Of a DNA stretch of 6,980 nt, positions 1 to 6,101 are shown piece by piece. Under the pieces are notes generated by a model. That model did not search any database, had not been told where the DNA came from, and saw only the letters and a program-made list of their open reading frames with translations. Where the stretch lies: positions 1 through 6,980 of the forward strand of contig JANQKJ010000271.1 of NCBI GenBank assembly GCA_028281205.1, given 5' to 3'. This DNA comes from Gammaproteobacteria bacterium (GTDB taxonomy: Bacteria; Pseudomonadota; Gammaproteobacteria; UBA4575). Each line of letters begins with the position of its first letter. Positions within the stretch are counted from its first letter, which is position 1. A program made the position numbers and the translations under genes.

Positions 1-992
1 ATATTCCGGCTAGTGACATATTTACCTTCTTTGCCCGCAAAAGGTGAAGAATTGGCTTGGAAGGTCATACTAATAGTTGGTTCATCTACACTAAGTGCAG
101 GTAATGCTTCTACGTGTTCGGGGTGGCAAATTGTATCTGAAATATCCAAAGGATCGATACCAGTAATAGCCACGATATCTCCAGCACTAGCTTTATCCAC
201 TTCAATTCTTTCCAAACCATGAAAACCCAGTATTTGCAAGATTTTGCCTTTGCGTTGTTTACCCTCTCTATCAATGATCGATACTGGAGAATTAGATACT
301 ATTTCACCGCGCTTAACACGTCCGATGCCAATTACACCGACATAGTTATTGTAATCAAGGGTTGAGATTTGCATCTGGAACGGCCCTGTAGCATCTACAT
401 CAGGTGCTTTTACATGCTCGATGATACTTTCCAGCAAGGGTTTCATATCACCATCACGCGCATCGGCTTCCAGGCTAGCATAACCATTAATTCCCGAGGA
501 ATACACCACTGGGAAATCCAGTTGTTCGTCTGTGGCCCCGAGACGATCGAATAAATCAAATGTTCGGTCCAACACCCAGTCTGGTCTGGCGCCGTCACGG
601 TCAATTTTATTGATGACTACAATTGGACAGAAACCCATATTAAAAGCTTTTTGGGTCACAAAGCGTGTTTGTGGCATTGGCCCTTCAACTGCATCTACCA
701 ATAGCAGAACAGAATCAACCATCGACAAGACACGTTCCACTTCACCACCAAAGTCCGCATGCCCTGGAGTATCAACAATATTGATTCGATAATCATTCCA
801 ACGAATTGCAGTATTCTTGGACAAAATAGTAATGCCGCGTTCTTTTTCCAGGTCATTGGAGTCCATTACGCGAGTCTGCGGTAAGGCACGTTCGTCAAAG
901 GTGCCTGATTGTTGAAGTAGCTGATCAACTAATGTGGTTTTACCATGATCCACATGGGCAATAATGGCAATATTACGAAGCTTGTCTGACAC
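1..992 (-). CDS. typA: TypA/BipA ribosome-associated translational GTPase (N-terminal part, cut by window edge)
   Basis: This is the first ~330 codons of TypA/BipA, a translation-factor-like GTPase of the EF-G/LepA class that binds 70S ribosomes and supports ribosome assembly, cold growth and stress adaptation. Seen in the translation: G1 AHVDHGKTT (residues 12-20), the switch I segment ERGITI (51-56), G3 DTPGHADF (74-81), G4 NKID (128-131) and a G5-like SSG shortly after. A beta-barrel domain II containing QMQISTLDYNNYVGVIGIGR follows. The order and spacing match E. coli TypA throughout. The family is about 600 residues, so the C-terminal half lies beyond position 1. The start is GTG at 990-992. 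It is preferred because AAGGA lies 7 bases upstream and the product begins MSDKLRNIAIIAH as in homologues; the nearby upstream ATG is out of frame. The gene stands 184 bases downstream of cheD and has its own probable promoter. Identification is near certain. Confidence 0.97.
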   Translation of the reverse strand, partial: MSDKLRNIAIIAHVDHGKTTLVDQLLQQSGTFDERALPQTRVMDSNDLEKERGITILSKNTAIRWNDYRINIVDTPGHADFGGEVERVLSMVDSVLLLVDAVEGPMPQTRFVTQKAFNMGFCPIVVINKIDRDGARPDWVLDRTFDLFDRLGATDEQLDFPVVYSSGINGYASLEADARDGDMKPLLESIIEHVKAPDVDATGPFQMQISTLDYNNYVGVIGIGRVKRGEIVSNSPVSIIDREGKQRKGKILQILGFHGLERIEVDKASAGDIVAITGIDPLDISDTICHPEHVEALPALSVDEPTISMTFQANSSPFAGKEGKYVTSRN

Positions 993-999
993 GTGCGGA

Positions 1000-1004
1000 T
1001 CCTT
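1000..1004 (-). promoter_or_regulatory. Shine-Dalgarno of typA
   Basis: On the minus strand this reads AAGGA, 7 bases before the GTG at 990-992. It decides the start, because no in-frame ATG gives the conserved TypA N-terminus. Confidence 0.75.
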
Positions 1005-1037
1005 GCATCTATGGGTGGCATTTACAGAATGCGCGCG

Positions 1038-1043
1038 ATTATA
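1038..1043 (-). promoter_or_regulatory. Probable -10 element of the typA promoter
   Basis: The minus strand reads a perfect TATAAT here. Transcription would begin near 1031, giving a leader of roughly 40 bases that contains the AAGGA ribosome-binding site. No good -35 hexamer lies 16-18 bases upstream (CTATCA/TATCAA at best). The promoter may therefore depend on an activator or on upstream AT-rich DNA. The call rests on one hexamer plus its sensible position. Confidence 0.45.
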
Positions 1044-1176
1044 CATGCAACCCATTCAATTGATAGCGATTGCTAACGTTTCTATTAAGAAGTGCTAGAT
1101 ATTGAATTTTGTAGCAAATATAACCATATAATATTTTACATTAAAAAAATAATATAACTGCTTGTTTTAAATAAAT

Positions 1177-1749
1177 TTAATATTTTTCTCGTTCTGCCAC
1201 AACACGCTTATGCAATGCACGCAAGCGCTTCATATACACTTGTCCTGTTTTAGGTAGGTAATTCAACTTGCGAGGGAGCTGCCCGCCTAAATCATGGCTT
1301 ACGAGATTGAGTTGGTTCTTTTCAATATAGTGCATGACAAAATCTATATTAGAATTTCCCACATCTCCAGCAGAAGAAATAATGGCTCCACCCCCAAACA
1401 CTTTGATTTCTAAACATTGTTTTTTTGCACCCAGTGAATAGAGTTGATCTAGTAAATAACCTACCGCATAAATCCCTAATTTCAGTAATTCTTCCTGGTT
1501 ACTATTTTGTAAGTCATCAACGTCACCTGGCACCATAAAGTGATTCATGCCGCCTATTCCATGCACAGTATCACTAGCACAAACTGAAACGCATGAACCC
1601 AACACGGTTGAAATTACTTCATCTTCTTGAGTGATATATAAACCACCTGGTGAAATACTCACTACGGTTTTATCTAACTCACTATTGTAGTGCCGATTGA
1701 CATGCTTGACGCTTTCAATGCGGCCAGGATTATTTTTTTTATTATTCAT
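1177..1749 (-). CDS. cheD: CheD, chemoreceptor glutamine deamidase
   Basis: CheD deamidates glutamines on methyl-accepting chemotaxis proteins and in some bacteria is coupled to CheC or CheY-P for adaptation. Seen: the catalytic-site block STVLGSCVSVC with nucleophile Cys53, GGMNHFM with catalytic His70 seventeen residues later (the spacing known for CheD), and Ser47/Thr48 in the region of the third catalytic residue. Downstream are KVFGGGA, a GNSNIDF segment and DLGGQLPRK with a C-terminal KTGQVYMKRL, all in family order. At 190 residues it is a usual length, with a polar N-terminal extension of about 28 residues. The ATG is 18 bases after the stop of the HDOD gene, so the two are probably co-transcribed. 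No strong Shine-Dalgarno is visible, and translation may be coupled. No cheA, cheW, cheR, cheB or receptor gene is in the window. Family assignment is firm; the actual substrate receptor is unknown. Confidence 0.95.
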   Translation of the reverse strand: MNNKKNNPGRIESVKHVNRHYNSELDKTVVSISPGGLYITQEDEVISTVLGSCVSVCASDTVHGIGGMNHFMVPGDVDDLQNSNQEELLKLGIYAVGYLLDQLYSLGAKKQCLEIKVFGGGAIISSAGDVGNSNIDFVMHYIEKNQLNLVSHDLGGQLPRKLNYLPKTGQVYMKRLRALHKRVVAEREKY

Positions 1750-1767
1750 GTATAAACTAAGTAGTGA

Positions 1768-2628
1768 TTAAATAATCGTATTAAGAACTAAACTTTTATT
1801 TTCTAGATACCTCTTTTCGATACGTTGACATACACTAGCAATATTATTCATATTTTCATTAAATGCTTTTCTCAAATTGACATCTATAGGTGATAGATCA
1901 TTTAGATCATAACTTTGGATCTCAATAAGCACGGCTAATATGTTTGCCATACCAATCGCTAAACATTCCTGTGCATATAATTTTGCTTCACTAGGTTGAT
2001 GATGATAAGCAATGCATTCTTGCAACATGGGTGGGAAATGCCACATTTTGGCGAGCTCCATACCTACTTGCGCATGAGTAAAACCAAATATTTCCATCTC
2101 GGCAGTGCATTGATCCAGTTCTTCGTAGTTATCCAGACACTTTTCTAACATTTCGACAGATTGCTTGGGACGATTAGAAAAAAGTATCAATTGACCAATA
2201 TCATGTAATAAACCTGCTGCATAAATTGCCCCCGTGGCTTTTAGGTTAAAAGTATCTGCTAATTCCTGTGCCGCAAATGCACATAAAATACTGTGATTCC
2301 AAAAATCACTCATGGTAATTAATGTTTCAGGTATTCCGCGGAATGTCTCTGATGTAGACACACTTAATGCAATGCGAAATACTTCACTGGTCCCGATGCG
2401 ATTAACAGCTTCGTCGATATCACTTATTTCTTGTGAATATCCGTAAAATAGGCTGTTGGCTAATTTTAATATGTTGGTTGTTAGTACCGGGTCTTGCTTA
2501 ATGATAGATGAAACACTTTTAGCATTTGAAGCCTTGTCATCAATTACTTCGCATAGTTTTAGTGCTACAGGAGAAAATGCAACCAGGTCTGTTGCAAGAT
2601 GAGCAATGTTATAAGCGTTATCTGTCAT
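1768..2628 (-). CDS. HDOD-domain signalling protein
   Basis: The 286-residue protein is almost entirely an HDOD domain, a non-catalytic relative of HD/HD-GYP phosphohydrolases found as a signalling or scaffolding output module. Seen: the N-terminal helical part with SSIIKQDPVLTTNILKLANS (residues 40-59), where the DP..T..LL..ANS pattern is diagnostic, then IDEAVNRIG (71-79), FWNHS (109-113), GLLHDIGQL (139-147), HAQVG (185-189) and YHHQP (208-212). The H, HD, H and HH positions of the ancestral metal site are still present. The GYP loop is absent and enzymatic activity should not be assumed. The C-terminus (about 255-286) is a plain helical tail. There is no receiver or GGDEF domain. It is first in a probable operon with cheD, which suggests a role in motility or signal adaptation (inference). 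The ATG has only a weak ribosome-binding site, but no better in-frame start is seen. Confidence 0.92.
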   Translation of the reverse strand: MTDNAYNIAHLATDLVAFSPVALKLCEVIDDKASNAKSVSSIIKQDPVLTTNILKLANSLFYGYSQEISDIDEAVNRIGTSEVFRIALSVSTSETFRGIPETLITMSDFWNHSILCAFAAQELADTFNLKATGAIYAAGLLHDIGQLILFSNRPKQSVEMLEKCLDNYEELDQCTAEMEIFGFTHAQVGMELAKMWHFPPMLQECIAYHHQPSEAKLYAQECLAIGMANILAVLIEIQSYDLNDLSPIDVNLRKAFNENMNNIASVCQRIEKRYLENKSLVLNTII

Positions 2629-2807
2629 AATGACTTATGCTTCGACCAGCCCGCAGATTCCATTAGAAATAATCTTCCAATTGGCTACCAAATAATGACC
2701 TTATATCGATAAATCAAACAAGCCTTACAAGGATATAAAATTAAGATAAATATGTTATGTTTACTTCTTAAAATTTTTTCGAAGCAAACTATATGTATAG
2801 GTGAAGT
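2629..2807. other. Divergent intergenic region between the HDOD-cheD unit and the persulfide dioxygenase gene
   Basis: This 179-base AT-rich spacer must carry promoters for both directions. I see no convincing sigma-70 pair on either strand, only weak candidates. On the minus side TTGTAA is followed by a TATAAG-like hexamer near 2700; on the plus side TTACAA at 2725-2730 is followed by AT-rich hexamers. The one clear structure is the imperfect inverted repeat at 2759-2789, listed separately. Confidence 0.5.
2759..2789. repeat. Imperfect inverted repeat upstream of the persulfide dioxygenase gene
   Basis: The arms are GTTTACTTC (2759-2767) and GAAGCAAAC (2781-2789). They match at 8 of 9 positions as reverse complements and are separated by 13 AT-rich bases. 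The right arm ends 18 bases before the ATG at 2808. It could be a regulator-binding site for the ETHE1-type gene, or a weak leader hairpin. Chance cannot be excluded in DNA this AT-rich. Confidence 0.4.
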
Positions 2808-3560
2808 ATGATCTTCAGACAACTTTTTGAGCCCACTTCAAGCACATACACTTATTTACTTGGCTGCGAGGAAACAGGCCAATGTGCTTTAATTGATACT
2901 GTTGTTGATACTACTGAACGCGATCTCGATGTCATTAAGCAACTAGGTTTAAATTTGTTATACACCATTGACACACATATTCATGCAGATCACTTAACCG
3001 CTGCAGTCAAATTAAAAGCATTGGCTAATAGCCAAATCATTTATCCAGATATATGCCAACTACCGTGTATGGATTTAGGTGCTAAAGAAGGTGAAGCAAT
3101 AAAGGTTGGCAATATCAGCTTGCATCCTTTATTTACTCCTGGTCACACTGATCATCATTTTGCTTACTTATTTGATAATGGCACTCAACAAATGGTCTTT
3201 ACCGGTGACGCTTTACTTATTGAAGCATGCGGACGAACTGATTTTCAATCAGGCGATGCTGCTACTTTATATAAGAGTATTCATAATAAAATTTTCAACT
3301 TACCAGATGACACATTAATATACCCAGGTCATGACTATTCCGGCAGACTTGTTTCTAGTGTATTACAGGAAAAGCAACGTAACCCTCGTTTGGGTAATGA
3401 ACGCCCACTAAATGAGTTTGTTGAAATTATGGATAATCTAGATCTGCCTTATCCTAAGAAAATTGATTTTGCTGTACCTGGTAATGAAGATTGTGGAGTG
3501 TGCCCGGACAATACCCCAGAGGAATTACGTGCACCGTGCGAAATTCACGACCAGGGCTAA
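2808..3560 (+). CDS. ETHE1-type persulfide dioxygenase (metallo-beta-lactamase fold)
   Basis: Enzymes of this group use mononuclear Fe(II) to oxidise glutathione persulfide to sulfite and glutathione in sulfide detoxification. Seen: the metal motif THIHADH (residues 56-62), TPGHTD with His113, FTGDALLI with Asp134, GRTDFQ (142-147, around the arginine that matters for persulfide substrate in human ETHE1) and YPGHDY with His175. The C-terminal NPRLGNERPLNEFVEIM and KIDFAVPGN segments resemble human ETHE1 closely, separating it from glyoxalase II. Length 250 is normal. The tail runs about 15 residues past the usual end and adds Cys232 and Cys244 to the conserved Cys229. The ATG follows AGGTGA by only 3 bases, a tight but good site. 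There is no rhodanese fusion, and no sulfide:quinone reductase gene or known regulator gene nearby. The subfamily call is strong; sulfur metabolism as its physiological role is inferred from family. Confidence 0.94.
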   Translation: MIFRQLFEPTSSTYTYLLGCEETGQCALIDTVVDTTERDLDVIKQLGLNLLYTIDTHIHADHLTAAVKLKALANSQIIYPDICQLPCMDLGAKEGEAIKVGNISLHPLFTPGHTDHHFAYLFDNGTQQMVFTGDALLIEACGRTDFQSGDAATLYKSIHNKIFNLPDDTLIYPGHDYSGRLVSSVLQEKQRNPRLGNERPLNEFVEIMDNLDLPYPKKIDFAVPGNEDCGVCPDNTPEELRAPCEIHDQG

Positions 3561-3565
3561 TTATA

Positions 3566-4147
3566 TTAACCTGTTTTGCGACGGCGATTCACATGCTGAA
3601 CACTGCCTAAACGATTATGGTTGGCATAACGTGTAAAACGTAACTTTATCTCTTTAATAGCTTGTGCACGCTCACGCGTGCGACCTCCACGAATGGCATC
3701 AACTAAAGCTAGTAATTCATATAAAGTTGAATCCAAGCGGGCAGCATCAGGTACGGAAGGATAAAGAGGTCGAAATGCGATACCTTTGACTTTGCCATTT
3801 TCATCTGGCCACACAGGAGGGTTACTGCCATCGTAAACCATCCTAGTGTTCAGAGGCTTAGCGGCATAAGAAGTCGGCATACCAATACAAGTGTCACCTC
3901 TTTCTGCTGCAAATGCATATTTAACACCATAAACAATAAACTCTTCCAGATTTTTTGCATCAGGCATAATGGTCTCACCTTTATCCATCATAAGACCGGC
4001 GTTATACGCGCGTTTCATTGCAGCGTGAATCTCAGAGGAACTCATGCTTAACTCCATAGCAAGTCGGCTATAAACCCAATCCATATCGCCTTGGGCAACC
4101 AACTTAAGTAATACTAATATGTCTTGAGGTTTTAGATTCATATGCAT
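3566..4147 (-). CDS. Uncharacterised conserved protein with N-terminal winged-helix-like DNA-binding region
   Basis: I do not recognise a named function. Residues 5-54 look like a MarR-type winged helix-turn-helix. A helix LKPQDILVLLKLV is followed by WVYSRLAMELSMSSSEIHAAMKRAYNAGLM, with the SxxEIHAAMKR stretch as likely recognition helix. The middle (68-99) holds EEFIVYGVKYAF, AERGD and GMPTSYAAKPL. Then come PPVWPD (110-115), PLYPSVPDAA (127-136), a helix LYELLALVDAIRGGRTRERA and a strongly basic tail ending RRRKTG. From memory, proteins of this shape occur in many proteobacteria, sometimes beside AbiEii-type nucleotidyltransferase genes; no such partner is present here. The start could be M1 (4145-4147) or M3 (4139-4141); neither has a clear ribosome-binding site. 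The gene converges on the dioxygenase gene with a 5-base gap and no terminator hairpin. Two inverted repeats just upstream suggest self-regulation. Confidence 0.75.
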   Translation of the reverse strand: MHMNLKPQDILVLLKLVAQGDMDWVYSRLAMELSMSSSEIHAAMKRAYNAGLMMDKGETIMPDAKNLEEFIVYGVKYAFAAERGDTCIGMPTSYAAKPLNTRMVYDGSNPPVWPDENGKVKGIAFRPLYPSVPDAARLDSTLYELLALVDAIRGGRTRERAQAIKEIKLRFTRYANHNRLGSVQHVNRRRKTG

Positions 4148-4152
4148 GTATC

Positions 4153-4169
4153 ATTCGCGATTTGCGAAT
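4153..4169. repeat. Perfect inverted repeat, candidate operator site 1
   Basis: The arms ATTCGC (4153-4158) and GCGAAT (4164-4169) flank 5 bases. The site lies 5 bases upstream of the ATG of the minus-strand winged-helix-like gene, a classic position for an autorepressor. It shares its right end with the next repeat. Confidence 0.5.
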
Positions 4170-4185
4170 ACTAATACCCTAGTAT
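4168..4185. repeat. Perfect inverted repeat, candidate operator site 2
   Basis: The arms ATACTA (4168-4173) and TAGTAT (4180-4185) flank 6 bases. The repeat overlaps site 1 by two bases. It falls in the place where a weak minus-strand promoter would sit, with TTGTTT at 4193-4198 as -35 and TATTAG at 4171-4176 as -10, spacing 16. A protein bound here would block that promoter. The promoter itself is a low-confidence reading. Confidence 0.45.
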
Positions 4186-4302
4186 GTACAAAAAACAACG
4201 CGAAAACAGAGTGGAATGCCAATAAAGCCTATGAGCGGATAGTTTTTTATAGCAAACTTCGCAGAATTTAAACTGCATCACAAAAATTTAGGTTAATGGT
4301 TT

Positions 4303-5304
4303 ATGGACCCGATCACACAAGGTGCGCTAGGAGCAAGCTTACCGCAAGCATTAAGTAACAAAAAAAACATCGTGCTGGCTGGCATCATGGGGTTTGTTTC
4401 GGGAATGGCACCGGATCTTGATGTATTTATTCGTTCAAGTGCTGATCCTTTATTGTTCTTGGAATTTCATCGCCAATTTACACACTCATTAATATTCATA
4501 CCCATAGGTGGTTTGATTTGTGCGTCACTATTTTTTCTATTAATCTCGTGGTGGAGTTCTCTAACCTTCAAGCAAACCTATTTATATTGCACATTAGGTT
4601 ATGCGACACATGGTTTACTTGATTCCTGCACTAGTTATGGCACCCAACTGCTGTGGCCGTTTACTGACTATCGCTTTGCCTGGGATAGCGTCTCTATCAT
4701 TGACCCCATACTAACTATTCCTTTATTGATTTTTATTCTTCATGCCGGAATCAAAAAACAGCCAAAACTTGCTGCGGCTGGATTGATATGGGTAGTGTGT
4801 TACCAATTATTTGGTGTTTATCAAAACCATCGTGCCAGTGAAATCGGATGGGCTTTAGCACATGAACGAGGACACTCTCCTATTCGATTAACTACCAAGC
4901 CAAGTTTTGGCAATCTTATTTTATGGAAAGTGGTTTATGAAATAGATGCGGGCTTTTACACAGATGCGGTGCGAATCGGTCTAAAGACTAGAGTATATCC
5001 AGGAAAATTAACTCCCAAACTGGATGTTGAGCGCGATTTACCCTGGCTAGACCCTGCTTCACAACAAGCTAAGGACTTACAACGCTTCACTCAATTCTCG
5101 CAAGGATACGTCGCACTAGATGCAAGTAATAATGTAAGAGTATTTGATGCGCGCTATTCGTTGTTACCCAATGAAGCGACTGGATTATGGAGTATTTGGC
5201 TAGACCCTAGTGCAACACATTCACAACATGCCCAATACAAAGCGGACAGGCAGATTAATACTGAGAAAAGAAAAGTCTTCCTGGATATGTTGTTTTTAAA
5301 ATAA
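4303..5304 (+). CDS. Membrane-bound putative metal-dependent hydrolase, DUF457/YdjM family
   Basis: This 333-residue protein belongs to the DUF457 (YdjM-like) family of inner-membrane proteins predicted to be zinc-dependent hydrolases; the substrate is unknown. Seen: MDPITQGALGA at the N-terminus, GMAPDLDVFIR (residues 34-44) with two aspartates, EFHRQFTHS (54-62) with His56 and His61, and GYATHGLLDSCTSYGTQLLWP (99-119) with His103 and Asp107. These H/D clusters are the likely metal ligands. Hydrophobic segments lie at about 22-36, 63-82, 92-107, 131-148 and 155-173. From about 185 a soluble domain of some 150 residues follows, without motifs I can name. The ATG gives the family N-terminus, but the upstream AGG is about 10 bases away and weak. 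It is the first of three closely spaced plus-strand genes. Family is confident, reaction is not. Confidence 0.88.
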   Translation: MDPITQGALGASLPQALSNKKNIVLAGIMGFVSGMAPDLDVFIRSSADPLLFLEFHRQFTHSLIFIPIGGLICASLFFLLISWWSSLTFKQTYLYCTLGYATHGLLDSCTSYGTQLLWPFTDYRFAWDSVSIIDPILTIPLLIFILHAGIKKQPKLAAAGLIWVVCYQLFGVYQNHRASEIGWALAHERGHSPIRLTTKPSFGNLILWKVVYEIDAGFYTDAVRIGLKTRVYPGKLTPKLDVERDLPWLDPASQQAKDLQRFTQFSQGYVALDASNNVRVFDARYSLLPNEATGLWSIWLDPSATHSQHAQYKADRQINTEKRKVFLDMLFLK

Positions 5305-5330
5305 TATTACTCTTATAAAGAACTTAAGGC

Positions 5331-6092
5331 ATGTCTGATACCATTGTTCTTCAATCACATACTCAGCCATTACCTGCAACATGGATTCAAACATGTTTGG
5401 ACTCGGTTAGAAAATGGGCGCATAGCAATCAATATGATTATAAGTTTTATGATGATGAGCTATTTAAGTTTATAGATGATGAGTTATTAAAAAAATTCAC
5501 TCGACAACCTATAATCGCAACAGATTTAGCGCGATTAAAATTGTTGCAACATTATTTGCAAAATAATTACTCAACAGTCATATGGTGCGATGCTGATTTT
5601 TTAATCTTTTCACCAAATAAATTTAGCTTAACCTCACACAAATATGCATTAGGGCGTGAAGTTTGGATACAGCATAAGAGCCGGTCAGAAAAAACCTTGA
5701 TTAGTAAAATTAAGTTACATAATGCATTCATGATGTTCAGGCAAAATAATAGTTTTTTGGATTTTTATACAGAAACAGCAGAGCACTTGCTAATGCTTAA
5801 TACAGGAACCATACCGCCACAATTCATTGGTCCAAAGTTATTAACTGCGCTACATAATATTGCTCAGTGTCCAATTGCTGAGCATGCTGGAATGCTCAGT
5901 CCATTAGTTATTGAAGATATTTGCCAACAAGGTGGCATAGCATTGGATTTATTTAAACAAAAATCTAAACAACCAATTTATGCCGCAAATTTATGTAGCT
6001 CATTATATTATCAAGGTGAAATTTCAACTGAGCAAATTGAAATGTGTATAGCATTACTTCAAGATAGTAAATCAAATATATTTAAATATTAG
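5331..6092 (+). CDS. Putative glycosyltransferase with DXD motif (GT32/capsular-sugar-transferase-like)
   Basis: The protein is 253 residues. It opens with a beta strand and sugar-transferase-like start (IVLQSHTQPLP), followed by a tryptophan-rich helix and DYKFYDDEL (residues 36-44). ATDLARLKLLQHYL (63-76) precedes IWCDADFLIF (84-93), where Asp87-Ala-Asp89 is the DXD motif that binds the metal and nucleotide sugar in GT-A enzymes. The ordering (a nearby arginine-containing helix, then a strand ending in D-x-D) is typical of GT32-like proteins that modify surface polysaccharide or LPS. No signal peptide or membrane segment is seen, so it should be cytoplasmic. Donor and acceptor are unknown. 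It starts 26 bases after the DUF457 gene and ends 9 bases before the LpxR-like gene. The ribosome-binding site is poor (AAGG only one base from ATG), so translation may be coupled. The gene is visibly AT-rich. The GT-A reading is good; the family number is tentative. Confidence 0.7.
   Translation: MSDTIVLQSHTQPLPATWIQTCLDSVRKWAHSNQYDYKFYDDELFKFIDDELLKKFTRQPIIATDLARLKLLQHYLQNNYSTVIWCDADFLIFSPNKFSLTSHKYALGREVWIQHKSRSEKTLISKIKLHNAFMMFRQNNSFLDFYTETAEHLLMLNTGTIPPQFIGPKLLTALHNIAQCPIAEHAGMLSPLVIEDICQQGGIALDLFKQKSKQPIYAANLCSSLYYQGEISTEQIEMCIALLQDSKSNIFKY
5861..5899 (+). repeat. Three-arm repeat able to form two mutually exclusive hairpins
   Basis: Inside the glycosyltransferase gene, TGCTCAG (5861-5867) pairs perfectly with CTGAGCA (5878-5884) across a 10-base loop. 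Alternatively CTGAGCAT (5878-5885) pairs perfectly with ATGCTCAG (5892-5899) across 6 bases. The middle arm can use only one partner at a time. No U-tract follows, so it is not a terminator as such. Confidence 0.5.
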
Positions 6093-6101
6093 CTTGGTAG
6101 C

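Noticed and set aside
13..792. Three plus-strand open frames (13-222, 369-554, 532-792) opposite typA
   Set aside because: They are antisense to a confidently identified TypA reading frame with all G motifs, have no family resemblance and overlap each other.
1090..1176. Possible terminator downstream of cheD in the AT-rich spacer
   Set aside because: T-runs are present on the minus strand, but the nearby ATATTAT-like stretches are not true inverted complements and no GC stem precedes them.
1702..1713. Similar peptide strings VKHVNR (CheD N-terminus) and VQHVNR (end of the 3566-4147 protein), which might hint at a shared element
   Set aside because: The match is six residues, at opposite ends of unrelated proteins, with no extended DNA similarity; coincidence is the simplest reading.
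1894..1910. Direct repeat TAGATCAT with 9-base period within the HDOD gene
   Set aside because: It simply encodes DLNDL on the minus strand; two short copies are expected by chance.
3106..3318. 70-codon plus-strand frame with hydrophobic stretches
   Set aside because: It lies in another frame inside the ETHE1-type gene, across its metal-ligand motifs, and its hydrophobicity is a by-product of AT-rich codons.
3561..3565. Possible bidirectional terminator at the convergent junction of the dioxygenase and winged-helix-like genes
   Set aside because: The five-base gap and surrounding AT bases form no GC-rich stem with a T-run on either strand.
5451..5498. In-frame tandem-like duplication in the glycosyltransferase (DDELFKFI then DDELLKKF, 24-base period)
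   Set aside because: Only the first ~17 bases are similar and it could be an ordinary amphipathic helix. There is no sign of a longer repeat array.
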